Origin: 2-02-FULL-45-10 sp046590235
Lineage (GTDB): Bacteria; Patescibacteriota; Patescibacteriia; Magasanikbacterales; GWA2-37-8
NCBI GenBank assembly: GCA_046590235.1
Contig: JBKJTY010000034.1
Coordinates: 1 to 19,445 of the forward strand
Direction: 5' to 3'
DNA: 19,445 nt
Part shown: positions 1 through 6,892 of the stretch, piece after piece
Numbering within the stretch: the stretch's first letter is position 1
Layout: every line of letters starts with the position of its first letter
Notes under the pieces: model-generated
The model's input: the letters and a program-made list of their open reading frames with translations, nothing else
Database searches by the model: none
What the model was told of the DNA's origin: nothing
Program-made: the position numbers and the translations under genes

Positions 1-58
1 AATTACTATCTTAACCACTTAAGCTAGTTGAAAGGTTTAAAAACTTAACTATATACCT

Positions 59-259
59 ATGAAAGGTACTATCAAACGTTTAGTAACAGACAAGAATTTT
101 GGTTTTATCACTCCTGAAGGTGCTGATAAGGACGTTTTCTTCCACGCTTCTGAACTCAACGGCGTTCAATTCTCAGAATTGAATGTTGGTGATGTAGTAA
201 CATTCGAAACTCAGGATTCTGATAAAGGTCCTAAGGCTGTCGGTGTTTCACGCGCTTAA
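59..259 (+). CDS. csp: Cold-shock protein (CspA family)
   Basis: A 66-residue protein, the normal length of a single cold-shock domain. It binds single-stranded RNA and DNA and typically acts as an RNA chaperone in the cytoplasm. The nucleic-acid-binding motifs are visible: an RNP1-type segment KNFGFI (residues 12-17) and an RNP2-type segment VFFHA (residues 26-30). No Shine-Dalgarno motif precedes the ATG; the upstream stretch is A+T-rich, with a possible -35 TTGAAA at 28-33 and TATATA at 50-55, which would put the transcript start very close to the ATG. A strong terminator follows at 271-302. The long 5' leader of the classical E. coli cspA cannot be assessed, because only 58 bases precede the gene in the window. 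Family assignment is certain; the physiological trigger is not known. Confidence 0.97.
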   Translation: MKGTIKRLVTDKNFGFITPEGADKDVFFHASELNGVQFSELNVGDVVTFETQDSDKGPKAVGVSRA

Positions 260-270
260 TAGCGTGTCTC

Positions 271-302
271 AAAAATCCTCCCTTAACCGGGAGGATTTTT
301 TT
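271..302 (+). terminator. Intrinsic terminator after csp
   Basis: A 12-bp perfect stem (271-282 with 289-300) with a six-base loop. The A-run before it and the T-run after it make it usable from both strands; it ends the csp transcript. Confidence 0.93.
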
Positions 303-319
303 ATTCAACAAAAATGACG

Positions 320-349
320 AGACCGACAACGCTGATGCGCTGCCGGTCT
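320..349 (-). terminator. Hairpin downstream of the 366-746 gene
   Basis: Arms 320-332 and 337-349 surround a TGAT loop. Read on the minus strand, all 13 positions pair, two of them as G-U wobbles. Read on the plus strand, the same two positions become A-C mismatches. This favours an RNA made from the minus strand, that is, the end of the 366-746 transcript. The minus-strand T-run lies a few bases beyond the stem, whereas the plus strand has a T-run directly abutting it, so two-way use is possible. Confidence 0.7.
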
Positions 350-365
350 TTTTTGTCTCCTTTGA

Positions 366-746
366 TTAGTTCAAGGTTGGTTTCCTGGGTGGCGGAACGG
401 GCGCCCTTTCTTTAGGTTCGTTTTGCTCCTCCAGCCTAGCATGTAGATTGTGTAGTGCTCCAAAGAGCCAACGGCCAGCTTGGCCAGTCAAACGGAGGGA
501 TTCGGTGGGGTGGGGGGTTATATCCCAATCGCGTTCGGCAAGTCTCGTTTTTGTGCTATCTACAATTTCAGCTTCCATGTAGATACTTACTTCATCAAAA
601 ACTTTTAACGCCTGCTCTCGATTGAAAGTAACTACGACTTCCACTACGTATTTCATTTTAAATGAATCTCCCTCCAGGGGGTCTCCGACAACTGTTGCGA
701 AAGTGCATGTTGTGGTGTCTTCAAACAGCAGTATATGCGTGACCAC
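366..746 (-). CDS. Hypothetical protein with proline-rich tail
   Basis: 126 residues with a GTG start. The start is supported by AGGAGG at 752-757, five bases upstream, and by a good promoter at 777-805 on the minus strand. I do not recognise the family. The middle (about residues 28-70) has alternating hydrophobic residues typical of beta strands; the last 20 residues are charged and proline-rich (APVPPPRKP). There is no signal peptide or membrane segment, so a cytoplasmic protein is likely. It is divergent from greA, with which it shares a 99-base intergenic region. The strong Shine-Dalgarno motif, GTG start and codon choice differ from most neighbours and resemble those of nhaA and the metzincin-like gene, so acquisition is possible. 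No function is proposed. Confidence 0.8.
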   Translation of the reverse strand: MVTHILLFEDTTTCTFATVVGDPLEGDSFKMKYVVEVVVTFNREQALKVFDEVSIYMEAEIVDSTKTRLAERDWDITPHPTESLRLTGQAGRWLFGALHNLHARLEEQNEPKERAPVPPPRKPTLN

Positions 747-776
747 GGCAGCCTCCTAATAGGGTTGTTTGAAACT

Positions 777-805
777 ATCCTAAGTCAAAGCCTCTGCCGT
801 GTCAA
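777..805 (-). promoter_or_regulatory. Promoter of the 366-746 gene
   Basis: Minus-strand -35 TTGACA (805-800), a 17-base spacer and -10 TAGGAT (782-777). The predicted start near 770 leaves a leader of about 24 bases that carries AGGAGG five bases before the GTG. Confidence 0.7.
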
Positions 806-829
806 CATCTATTAATTAAATCGATTAGA

Positions 830-838
830 TGCTAGTAT
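830..838 (+). promoter_or_regulatory. Extended -10 element of greA
   Basis: TGCTAGTAT (830-838) matches an extended -10 (TGn plus a TAnnnT box). The predicted transcript start is about base 845, one base before the greA ATG, so the message would be leaderless. No convincing -35 is seen, which is usual for extended -10 promoters. Confidence 0.55.
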
Positions 839-845
839 AGACCAC

Positions 846-1343
846 ATGCAAATCCCATACCGAAAACCAACCAAGTTCAGCAACCTGACAACTGACCCAC
901 TTCTCACCGAGGGTAAGTTTGATGAGCTTCAAAAAAAATTAGAAAAGCTAAAACGTATTCAGCCTGAAGCTGCCGCAGAAGTGAGTCGTTTGGCTGAGCT
1001 TGGAGACTTTTCCGAAAATGCCGAGTATCAATTGGCCAAAGGACGACTCCGTGGCATTCTTGGGAGCATTGCTAAGTTAGAACATCACTTGCATACAGCT
1101 GTTATTATAAAGCAGCAAAAAACTGATACGGTCCAACTAGGACATACCGTCACTCTTGAAAGCGCTGGTAAACAAAAAACGTATCAAATACTTGGTTCAA
1201 CTGAAACAAATCCGGAAAAAGGAATCATCTCTAACAATTCTCCAATTGGAGCCGCACTGCTTGGGGCTGAAGTAGGTGAGACGGTAACGGTTACGCTTGC
1301 AAACAAGAAAGAAGCGCTCTATAAAATCATAAAGATTGAATAA
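846..1343 (+). CDS. greA: Transcription elongation factor, GreA/GreB family
   Basis: 165 residues. The factor rescues backtracked RNA polymerase by stimulating cleavage of the nascent RNA in the secondary channel. The N-terminal coiled-coil hairpin spans about residues 20-95, with the acidic tip in LGDFSENAEY (residues 52-61), which is the diagnostic Gre motif. The C-terminal FKBP-like domain (about 100-165) includes NSPIGAALLGAEVGE. The length is near the family norm, with an N-terminal extension of about 15 residues rich in lysine and threonine. There is no Shine-Dalgarno motif; an extended -10 ends seven bases before the ATG, implying a leaderless message. A bidirectional terminator overlaps the stop codon. 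Identity as a Gre factor is secure; GreA rather than GreB is the default call for a lone copy. Confidence 0.94.
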   Translation: MQIPYRKPTKFSNLTTDPLLTEGKFDELQKKLEKLKRIQPEAAAEVSRLAELGDFSENAEYQLAKGRLRGILGSIAKLEHHLHTAVIIKQQKTDTVQLGHTVTLESAGKQKTYQILGSTETNPEKGIISNNSPIGAALLGAEVGETVTVTLANKKEALYKIIKIE

Positions 1344-1372
1344 AAAACACCCTTCGAGCGAAGGGTGTTTTT
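1343..1372. terminator. Bidirectional terminator between greA and the DoxX-like gene
   Basis: A 14-bp perfect stem (1343-1356 with 1359-1372) with a two-base AG loop and A/T runs on both sides. It serves the convergent genes greA (plus) and 1385-1768 (minus). Confidence 0.93.
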
Positions 1373-1384
1373 AGTTGTGAGGAT

Positions 1385-1768
1385 TTATTTTGAAGCCGGC
1401 TTACAAAGAAGTGCTACCGCCATGCCTAAAAGTCCGATATCGCGCACGATAACATCGTAAGGAATAGATTGGAGCATGAGATCAATAACGATTTCAGCTA
1501 ATGTTAGGGCGAGCACTAAAGCAGCTAAGCGGCGATAGAAATTAAAGATAAGCATTAAGCCGGCAGCAACCAAAATTACACCATGAATTGCGAGTAATGC
1601 CGAAGCGAGTTTACCTGTGCCAATAAATAACGGGAGAAAACCGATCCACTCAATCGGATAAAGTAATTCGTTCACGCCAAACCAGATTACGACAAAGCCG
1701 AGTGTATAGGCAATAATTGATTGCTGGCTTAACCACTTGCTATCTAAAGCATTTCTAACGTTGAGCAT
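1385..1768 (-). CDS. DoxX-like small membrane protein
   Basis: 127 residues with about four hydrophobic segments (roughly residues 17-36, 44-74, 80-98 and 108-123), the topology of the DoxX/DoxD-like superfamily. Members are small inner-membrane proteins, some linked to redox or oxidative-stress functions; the exact role is unknown. The start follows a good promoter (-35 TAGACA at 1824-1819, 17-base spacer, extended -10 TGTTAGTAT). A perfect inverted repeat (1771-1794) lies between the -10 and the ATG, so the gene is probably controlled by a repressor or activator. The -35 box overlaps the stop codon of the upstream gene 1822-2157, making the two adjacent but separately controllable. A second DoxX-like protein is at 11533-11898. 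Family call is moderately sure. Confidence 0.75.
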   Translation of the reverse strand: MLNVRNALDSKWLSQQSIIAYTLGFVVIWFGVNELLYPIEWIGFLPLFIGTGKLASALLAIHGVILVAAGLMLIFNFYRRLAALVLALTLAEIVIDLMLQSIPYDVIVRDIGLLGMAVALLCKPASK

Positions 1769-1770
1769 AC

Positions 1771-1794
1771 TGTAGTGTTAGTAATAACACTACA
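1771..1794. promoter_or_regulatory. Inverted-repeat operator candidate
   Basis: A perfect palindrome: ten-base arms TGTAGTGTTA and TAACACTACA separated by four bases (GTAA). It sits between the -10 box (1801-1796, minus strand) and the ATG at 1768, covering the predicted start of transcription. No T-run follows on either strand, so it is not a terminator. The best reading is a dimeric regulator's binding site; an RNA hairpin just before the start codon is the alternative. Confidence 0.6.
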
Positions 1795-1795
1795 T

Positions 1796-1824
1796 ATACT
1801 AACATTATCGGTTTTGGTTGTCTA
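1796..1824 (-). promoter_or_regulatory. Promoter of the DoxX-like gene
   Basis: Minus-strand -35 TAGACA (1824-1819), a 17-base spacer and -10 TAGTAT (1801-1796) preceded by TGT, an extended -10. The -35 starts on the TAG stop of the gene upstream. Confidence 0.68.
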
Positions 1825-2157
1825 ACCTTGGCGAACTTTGAACGAGGTAACGGAAAATTTTCCGGATGCATCAGTTGTATACGCAAAGTCTGCGGTATAA
1901 GCATTATGCCCATCTTCATATTCAACGACACCCTTACCGCTGTTTGCTTCAAATCGTGTTACGAAAAATTTCCCCCCAACCTGTTCTTTAACAGGGGAGA
2001 GTGCTGAAATATTTTCAGAAACGTACTTTCTAATGTTTTCATTGATTTCAGCTGTGGTAGGGGTTTTAGTTTCCGGCTGTTGCTTTGTATTTAGGAAAAA
2101 AAAGCTTCCCGTGGCAATAACTGCAATTATTATAATAATGGAAATACTTTTTCGCAT
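1822..2157 (-). CDS. Small membrane-anchored hypothetical protein
   Basis: 111 residues. Residues 1-5 are basic (MRKS), followed by a hydrophobic stretch (about 5-22) forming a signal anchor or an uncleaved signal peptide. A threonine- and glutamine-rich linker (about 25-40) leads to an outward domain of about 70 residues with several beta strands (FFVTRF, GVVEYEDG, ADFAYTT, KFSVTSFKV). There are no cysteines or catalytic motifs. I do not recognise the family; small anchored proteins of this kind are common in CPR genomes. There is no Shine-Dalgarno motif; a TATTAA box ends seven bases before the ATG, consistent with a leaderless message. Upstream neighbour of the DoxX-like gene in the same direction. 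Confidence 0.75.
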   Translation of the reverse strand: MRKSISIIIIIAVIATGSFFFLNTKQQPETKTPTTAEINENIRKYVSENISALSPVKEQVGGKFFVTRFEANSGKGVVEYEDGHNAYTADFAYTTDASGKFSVTSFKVRQG

Positions 2158-2216
2158 AGGAGTATTAATAGTAAGTATGGGTAGTATACGACATTTTTGG
2201 TAGAAAGCAACTTAGT

Positions 2217-2248
2217 ATAAAAAATCCACCCAAGTTAATGGGTGGATT
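2217..2248 (-). terminator. Terminator of the CxxC zinc-ribbon gene
   Basis: A 9-bp stem (2223-2231 with 2240-2248) followed on the minus strand by a six-base T-run (2222-2217), just past the stop codon of 2255-2743. Confidence 0.88.
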
Positions 2249-2254
2249 GTACTA

Positions 2255-2743
2255 TTATTTAGTTGTTTTCTTTTTTGCTCCAAGTGCTCGTTTAGCTTTT
2301 GGCTTAGGAGCTACTTCTTCAGCTTCATCTTCACTTTCATCATCACTATCTTCAAGTTCTTCTGAAGTAGTGAGGGCGCGCAAGATTGCATCAAGTTTAG
2401 AATTCAATTGTGCGAAATGTCCTTTAAGCTGTTCGATTGGATTTGTGCTAGCATTCTGTGGAGGTGTGAAACGAGGACGTTCGTGGTTGCTAGTCAAAGG
2501 TCGTGCGCGACCATCGTTGTCGTTATCACGTTTAGAGAAACAATCACTACAAAATACATCGCGTCCTGGACTTGGTTTAAACGGAATCTGGCAAGGCTTA
2601 CCGCAGTTACTGCAAGTTGCATCGTGCATGAAGACTTTGCCACCTGGTCGGCCACCACCAAAACCTCGGTCACCGCCGCCAAAACTCTTCTTTCCGTGAC
2701 TTTTGAAACCACCTGAACGGTTGTTTCGATCAAAATTACCCAT
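2255..2743 (-). CDS. CxxC-x17-CxxC zinc-ribbon protein
   Basis: 162 residues in three parts. Residues 1-37 are a glycine- and arginine-rich basic segment (RGG-like: GGGDRGFGGGRPGG). Residues 44-68 form a four-cysteine zinc ribbon, C44-x2-C47-x17-C65-x2-C68, exactly the spacing that names the CxxC-x17-CxxC family. The C-terminal part has a helix (about 100-127), a strongly acidic stretch (about 128-145) and a lysine-rich tail. RGG segments plus a zinc ribbon suggest nucleic-acid binding, perhaps RNA; this is inference, and the family has no firmly established role that I know of. The start is an ATG after A+T-rich sequence with no Shine-Dalgarno motif; TATACT at about 2779-2784 on the minus strand may be the -10. 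Transcribed alone and ended by its own terminator. Confidence 0.85.
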   Translation of the reverse strand: MGNFDRNNRSGGFKSHGKKSFGGGDRGFGGGRPGGKVFMHDATCSNCGKPCQIPFKPSPGRDVFCSDCFSKRDNDNDGRARPLTSNHERPRFTPPQNASTNPIEQLKGHFAQLNSKLDAILRALTTSEELEDSDDESEDEAEEVAPKPKAKRALGAKKKTTK

Positions 2744-2830
2744 ATGAATCTTATATTAATTAAAGTGCAATGCCTTAGTATAGCTTACTTACGCGGAAAA
2801 ATCAATACCTGGGGTGTCTGGCTTTCAATT

Positions 2831-3562
2831 CTACTGTTCAATGTTGATAATATAGGTCTGCCGATCTAACGTTGTGATGTCCAAGCGAATCGCTGTAATA
2901 CTGATGCGAAGATCATCTAATCCCACTTCCGGTGCAAACGATTGGTAGATATATTCCGCAATTTGTTTAGCGTCACCAGCAGGTAATGTGAAATCAATAG
3001 GGTCACCGACAAAGGAAGGGGTTGGTCGGACATTTTGACCGGCATACGTAGAAATAAACTGTGTGTTGTCTACGGTAAGGTCAATCGGAAAGAAATTCCT
3101 GATTGTTGCGCCGCTTCCGTCATTTCGAAGAATGCTAAGCGCTGCAGTAAGCGTATCATCACGTTTAAGAATGCAACCCGTAATGCGCGGTGTAGAATAT
3201 TTATCCGGTTCGTATGATTCACTGTGCAGGTCGTGGCGCAACTGTTCGATTGCGCTAGCTTTATTTAGTTCGGTTGTCCGATCTACCTGGCGACCATTCC
3301 CGATAACAAGACCCTGGTCAAAGAATCGTACCGCGGTATAATCAAGCAGTTCAATATTTTCATGATGCCAAGTACTTCGGTCAACCGGTTCGACATGGAT
3401 AGATTTTTTATCTTCACTAAAGACATATTCTTTAGCAGGCTTAGCAGTACTGCGCGCAGTTACGCCATACACCGCAACTATGTGCCCCGCCTGGTTTCCG
3501 AGAATGAGAAAACGACCGGGGTAGGGCATTTGTTTGGCAATGTCAGTGAGTGTCGGTATCAT
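2831..3562 (-). CDS. IMP cyclohydrolase-like protein (PurO family)
   Basis: 243 residues. The N-terminus, YPGRFLILG...AVYGVTARS (about residues 14-38), resembles the conserved start of archaeal-type IMP cyclohydrolases (PurO), which close the purine ring of FAICAR to give IMP and adopt an Ntn-hydrolase-like fold. Later blocks (RITGCILKRD at 125-134, FFPIDLTV at 157-164, TYAGQNVRPTPSF at 171-183) fit the same family by layout. No other purine gene is in the window, so it is an orphan here; CPR genomes often lack de novo purine synthesis, so either salvage-linked use or a different activity is possible. No Shine-Dalgarno motif; ATA-rich upstream sequence. Recognition is from motif memory only; catalytic residues were not checked one by one. 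Confidence 0.65.
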   Translation of the reverse strand: MIPTLTDIAKQMPYPGRFLILGNQAGHIVAVYGVTARSTAKPAKEYVFSEDKKSIHVEPVDRSTWHHENIELLDYTAVRFFDQGLVIGNGRQVDRTTELNKASAIEQLRHDLHSESYEPDKYSTPRITGCILKRDDTLTAALSILRNDGSGATIRNFFPIDLTVDNTQFISTYAGQNVRPTPSFVGDPIDFTLPAGDAKQIAEYIYQSFAPEVGLDDLRISITAIRLDITTLDRQTYIINIEQ

Positions 3563-3666
3563 AAGTATAATAAATAGTTATTTACAGGTAAGACTAGCAA
3601 TTTTGTAAAGAAAAGTCCATTGCAAAGATTGACCACGTACGGCTAATCGGGTAACCTGCATCGCAT

Positions 3667-4206
3667 ATGAACAACGCTATCACAATTGTAGCTCTTGACT
3701 ACCAGAGTAATGATCTAACGATTTACTATTCCACATTCACCACTAGATTTGGTGAATGTTTAGTTGCCTCAACTAATCTAGGTATTTGCAACATTCTATT
3801 TTTCGACAAACATGAAGAAGGAATGAAGGATTTAGAATCACGCTGGCCTAAAGCAAAGATCATGAGTGGTCACCGGCCGTCTCACCAAGCGATAGAAGAT
3901 TATTTTCAAAATAAACAACTACCTGCAAATACAGTTTTCCAGGTACGTGGAACAGATTTTCAAATCAAAGTGTGGAATGCGCTGCTCACTATTCCAAAGG
4001 GAGTGACAACTACCTACGGTCAGATCGCTAAACAACTTAACATGACCGGGTTTCAAGCGGTTGGAGGAGCAATTGGGGGCAATCCAATTGGCTACATAGT
4101 ACCGTGCCACCGTGTAATTAAATCAAACGGAGAAATCAGCGGGTATCGCTGGGGAGTGGAGAGAAAACGGGCGATGCAGGTGTATGAAGGCGTAGATAAG
4201 AGATAA
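3667..4206 (+). CDS. Methylated-DNA-[protein]-cysteine S-methyltransferase (Ada C-terminal type)
   Basis: 179 residues. The enzyme repairs O6-methylguanine in DNA by a one-way transfer of the methyl group to its own cysteine. The active-site motif PCHRV is at residues 146-150, with C147 as acceptor. The helix-turn-helix DNA-binding region is FQIKVWNALLTIPKGVTTTYGQIA (about 98-121). GYRWGVERKRA (159-169) is closer to the C-terminal half of Ada than to stand-alone Ogt. The N-terminal ribonuclease-H-like domain (about 15-85) is present, while the AraC/Ada metal-binding regulatory half is absent, so it is a pure repair enzyme. No Shine-Dalgarno motif is seen before the chosen ATG. A hairpin terminator follows immediately after the stop. 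Confidence 0.93.
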   Translation: MNNAITIVALDYQSNDLTIYYSTFTTRFGECLVASTNLGICNILFFDKHEEGMKDLESRWPKAKIMSGHRPSHQAIEDYFQNKQLPANTVFQVRGTDFQIKVWNALLTIPKGVTTTYGQIAKQLNMTGFQAVGGAIGGNPIGYIVPCHRVIKSNGEISGYRWGVERKRAMQVYEGVDKR

Positions 4207-4238
4207 AAAATAATGGCTGTTAGGGCTATTATTTTTTT
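4205..4238 (+). terminator. Terminator after the methyltransferase gene
   Basis: AATAATGGC pairs with GCTATTATT (one G-U), with flanking A and T runs. It closely resembles the terminator at 8251-8280. Confidence 0.85.
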
Positions 4239-4306
4239 AACTACGTATTAAGCAGGGTGATGCCAGTGTTTAGAGTAACGCAAAACATTAATAAAAATAT
4301 AAAATA

Positions 4307-4335
4307 TAGACATGTAGTTTGTAATAGGGTATAAT
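4307..4335 (+). promoter_or_regulatory. Promoter of the CPA2 antiporter
   Basis: -35 TAGACA (4307-4312), a 17-base spacer and a perfect -10 TATAAT (4330-4335). The predicted start near 4342 gives a leader of about 23 bases without a clear Shine-Dalgarno motif. Confidence 0.75.
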
Positions 4336-4364
4336 GGTGCTCTTAATTCTTATTGTATAGATCT

Positions 4365-5786
4365 ATGTCTGTCATACGACGGTTCATATTTCCCGGTATA
4401 GCAACAAGTATCTTCTTGTTGTTTTTTGTTGTGGATAAAGCTCTGGCAAGCAGTGGGGCTGCAGGAGAAAGTCATAGTATCGTCATGACATTATTGTGGA
4501 TAGCTATTATTTTAGTGGTAGCGAAGTTCTCGAGTCTTATTGAAAAATTAGGACAACCATCGGTGTTAGGTGAGCTCTTAGCTGGTGTACTATTAGGTAA
4601 TATCTGGTTGCTTGGCTGGCATTTTTTTGAACCAATTAAGTCTGATCCATTCATTCCATTTTTGGCAGAAATCGGCGTTATTATTTTATTATTCCAAGTT
4701 GGTTTAGAATCGAATATTCAACAAATGGGTAAAGTTGGCGTACGCGCTCTTTTGGTGGCAATGCTCGGTGTCGTTATTCCGTTCGTGCTTGGCGCCTACC
4801 TGGTAGGGCCTTGGTTATTCCCTGGATTAGGAAGTAACACGTATTTATTCCTTGGTGCCGCATTGACCGCAACTTCCGTTGGTATCACTGCGCGTGTGTT
4901 TAAAGATCTGGGTAAGTTAAAAACATCTGAAGCGCAAATAGTTCTCGGCGCAGCTGTGATTGACGATGTTGTTGGTTTGGTGATTCTCGCGGTAGTCTCA
5001 GCTATTGTAACGCTTGGCGCTATAAGTCTTGGTGGCGTAGCGCTCATTATCGGTAAAGCTGTAGGCTTTTTGGTTGGCGCAATTGTTCTTGGACAACTTA
5101 TCGCTCCACGGCTTGGTAAATTATTCTCACTGATCAACACGGGCGTTGGTATGAAGTTTACCTTAGCTATTAGTTTAGCCCTCCTCTTCTCATTTGGTGC
5201 TGGTAAAATTGGCTTAGCTCCAATTGTGGGCGCGTTTGCGGCCGGTCTCGTACTTGATCCGGTGCACTTTACCTATTTCAAGAAGCCAAAAGTTATTGAA
5301 GAGCTTGATGAACATGTAGGTCATTCTGAAGGGCAGACAAAAGAAATGCTTATGAAGGTCTCTCATGAATATACGCATCGTCATGTTGATGATTTGATCG
5401 AACCGCTTGCGCATTTCTTTGTGCCAATTTTCTTTGTGGCAACTGGTATGAGCGTGCGATTGGAAACTTTGTTTAATCCTACTGTGCTTGTAACAGCACT
5501 TGGTATCACTGTGGTAGCGGTAGCAGGCAAGTTGGTGTCGGGTCTGGTTGCTGGCAAAGTTGATAAGCTAATTGTCGGCTTTGGTATGGTGCCTCGTGGC
5601 GAAGTCGGCTTAATTTTTGCTACTATTGGTAAGTCCCTCGGTGTTATTCCGGATGAAGTCTTCTCAGTGATCGTGATTATGGTCATTTTCACCACACTGC
5701 TAACTCCGCCAGTTTTAAATTGGCTTCTCAAACGTCAGGCAAAAAGTAGTATAGGAAACCTGGCCGAAGTAAAAATAAAAATATAA
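4365..5786 (+). CDS. Cation:proton antiporter, CPA2 family (KefB/NapA-like)
   Basis: 473 residues from the ATG at 4365; an in-frame TTG four codons upstream is less likely. An N-terminal hydrophobic segment (about 8-28, ending near ALAS) looks like a signal sequence. It is followed by roughly 12-13 membrane segments of the Na+/H+ exchanger fold. The cation-binding pair is visible as IDD in AAVIDDVVGL (D200-D201). In this superfamily the DD form is typical of electrogenic exchangers, the ND form of electroneutral ones. PRGEVGL (about 410-416) matches the conserved helix-10 basic motif. There is no TrkA/RCK C-terminal domain. A hydrophilic insert of about 37 residues (about 307-343) carries five histidines and may sense pH or metal (inference). 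Its own promoter precedes it and a shared terminator follows. Na+ or K+ specificity cannot be told. Confidence 0.92.
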   Translation: MSVIRRFIFPGIATSIFLLFFVVDKALASSGAAGESHSIVMTLLWIAIILVVAKFSSLIEKLGQPSVLGELLAGVLLGNIWLLGWHFFEPIKSDPFIPFLAEIGVIILLFQVGLESNIQQMGKVGVRALLVAMLGVVIPFVLGAYLVGPWLFPGLGSNTYLFLGAALTATSVGITARVFKDLGKLKTSEAQIVLGAAVIDDVVGLVILAVVSAIVTLGAISLGGVALIIGKAVGFLVGAIVLGQLIAPRLGKLFSLINTGVGMKFTLAISLALLFSFGAGKIGLAPIVGAFAAGLVLDPVHFTYFKKPKVIEELDEHVGHSEGQTKEMLMKVSHEYTHRHVDDLIEPLAHFFVPIFFVATGMSVRLETLFNPTVLVTALGITVVAVAGKLVSGLVAGKVDKLIVGFGMVPRGEVGLIFATIGKSLGVIPDEVFSVIVIMVIFTTLLTPPVLNWLLKRQAKSSIGNLAEVKIKI

Positions 5787-5794
5787 TTGTAAAT

Positions 5795-5827
5795 AAAAAA
5801 GATCCCGATTATGTCGGGATCTTTTTT
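5795..5827. terminator. Bidirectional terminator between the antiporter and exchanger genes
   Basis: A 14-bp perfect stem including A6/T6 runs (5795-5808 with 5814-5827) and a five-base loop. It serves the convergent genes 4365-5786 and 5829-6785. Confidence 0.95.
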
Positions 5828-5828
5828 A

Positions 5829-6785
5829 TTAGCCGCGCTGTATAAGGTAGCCAATGTATCCAAGATAGAAGATAATAAAGGTTGCTCCTTGCCAGCGTTC
5901 AATAGTATGTCGTTTGCCGATAAATAAGGTTATAAAAAGAAGGAAGGTTACACCGATATTCACCGCGATATCGACGCCGAGTTGTGGTTGGAAGGGAAGA
6001 TTACTCATGGTTGCGGTAGTTCCCAAAATAAAGAAGGAATTAAAGATGTTTGAACCAACAACATTACCAACTGCGATATCCATCTTGCGTCGGTAGGCAG
6101 CAACAGCTGAGGTTGCGAGTTCTGGTAGGGAAGTACCAACTGCCACGATGGTCAAACCAACCAGGGTAGTACTCATACCAAGCGCCAAGGCGAGATCGGT
6201 TGCTGCATCAACAATCAGTTTGCCGCCCAGTATCAAACCACCAAGACCAAGGACTACGAAGGTAATTGATTTAGTAAGGGTTGTCACTTTAACCGAATCA
6301 TCGTCTGATTCGCTTGTGACTTTCGCAATACCAAAAGTATAATAGAGAAAAATGATAAAAAACCCAAGCAGCACCAATCCGTCAATACGACTCAAAAGCG
6401 AAACTGCTTCTCGGTCGATGAGCGCGTCGCTCGCAAGTAAGCCAAGGATAACCGCGGACAAGAGACAGAATGGAATTTCTTTCCAAACGGTGCCTTTACC
6501 AACGGTAAGCGGATAGATGCATGCTGCTATACCAAGAATAAGGAGAATGTTAGCAATGTTTGAACCGACCACGTTGCCGATAGCAATGTCTGTTGCGCCC
6601 GAAAGGCTTGAAGCAATATTTACGGTGAGTTCAGGGGCAGAGGTGCCAAAGGCAACTACGGTTAGACCGATCACCAGGTTAGATACGTTCATTTTCTTTG
6701 CCAACGATGACGCACCGCCAACCAAGAGGTCAGCCGAATAAATTGTTATCGCTAGGCCGATAATGAGAAGAAAGGCTGTAAGCAT
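5829..6785 (-). CDS. Calcium/sodium antiporter (CaCA family, YrbG-like)
   Basis: 318 residues with about ten membrane segments. Both alpha repeats of the Ca2+/cation antiporter family are present: GTSAPELTVNIAS plus GNVVGSNIANILLILG in the first half, and GTSLPELATSAVAA plus GNVVGSNIFNSFFILG in the second. The glutamates of the two PEL motifs are the ion-coordinating residues in this family. It exchanges Na+ (or H+) for Ca2+ across the cytoplasmic membrane. The length matches the usual bacterial single-gene form of about 320 residues. A weak AAGGAA motif lies close upstream of the ATG, an exception to the otherwise SD-free neighbours. It stands between two proton/sodium antiporters; its gene ends two bases from the shared terminator. 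Confidence 0.95.
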   Translation of the reverse strand: MLTAFLLIIGLAITIYSADLLVGGASSLAKKMNVSNLVIGLTVVAFGTSAPELTVNIASSLSGATDIAIGNVVGSNIANILLILGIAACIYPLTVGKGTVWKEIPFCLLSAVILGLLASDALIDREAVSLLSRIDGLVLLGFFIIFLYYTFGIAKVTSESDDDSVKVTTLTKSITFVVLGLGGLILGGKLIVDAATDLALALGMSTTLVGLTIVAVGTSLPELATSAVAAYRRKMDIAVGNVVGSNIFNSFFILGTTATMSNLPFQPQLGVDIAVNIGVTFLLFITLFIGKRHTIERWQGATFIIFYLGYIGYLIQRG

Positions 6786-6857
6786 AATTTCCTTTTAAAA
6801 TTAACCAGCATATAGTAACACTAATTACAATAAAATAGTAGTCCTCAATTAAATGGC

Positions 6858-6886
6858 TTGATTATTTCCAAAAAACGGTGTATTAT
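6858..6886 (+). promoter_or_regulatory. Promoter of nhaA
   Basis: -35 TTGATT (6858-6863), a 17-base spacer and -10 TATTAT (6881-6886). The predicted start is near 6893. The in-frame TTG at 6858 lies inside the -35, so it cannot be the translation start. Confidence 0.7.
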
Positions 6887-6892
6887 GTTGCC

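Noticed and set aside
2238..2716. Plus-strand ORFs opposite the zinc-ribbon gene
   Set aside because: Serine-rich and low-complexity readings opposite a clear zinc-ribbon coding sequence; no independent signals.
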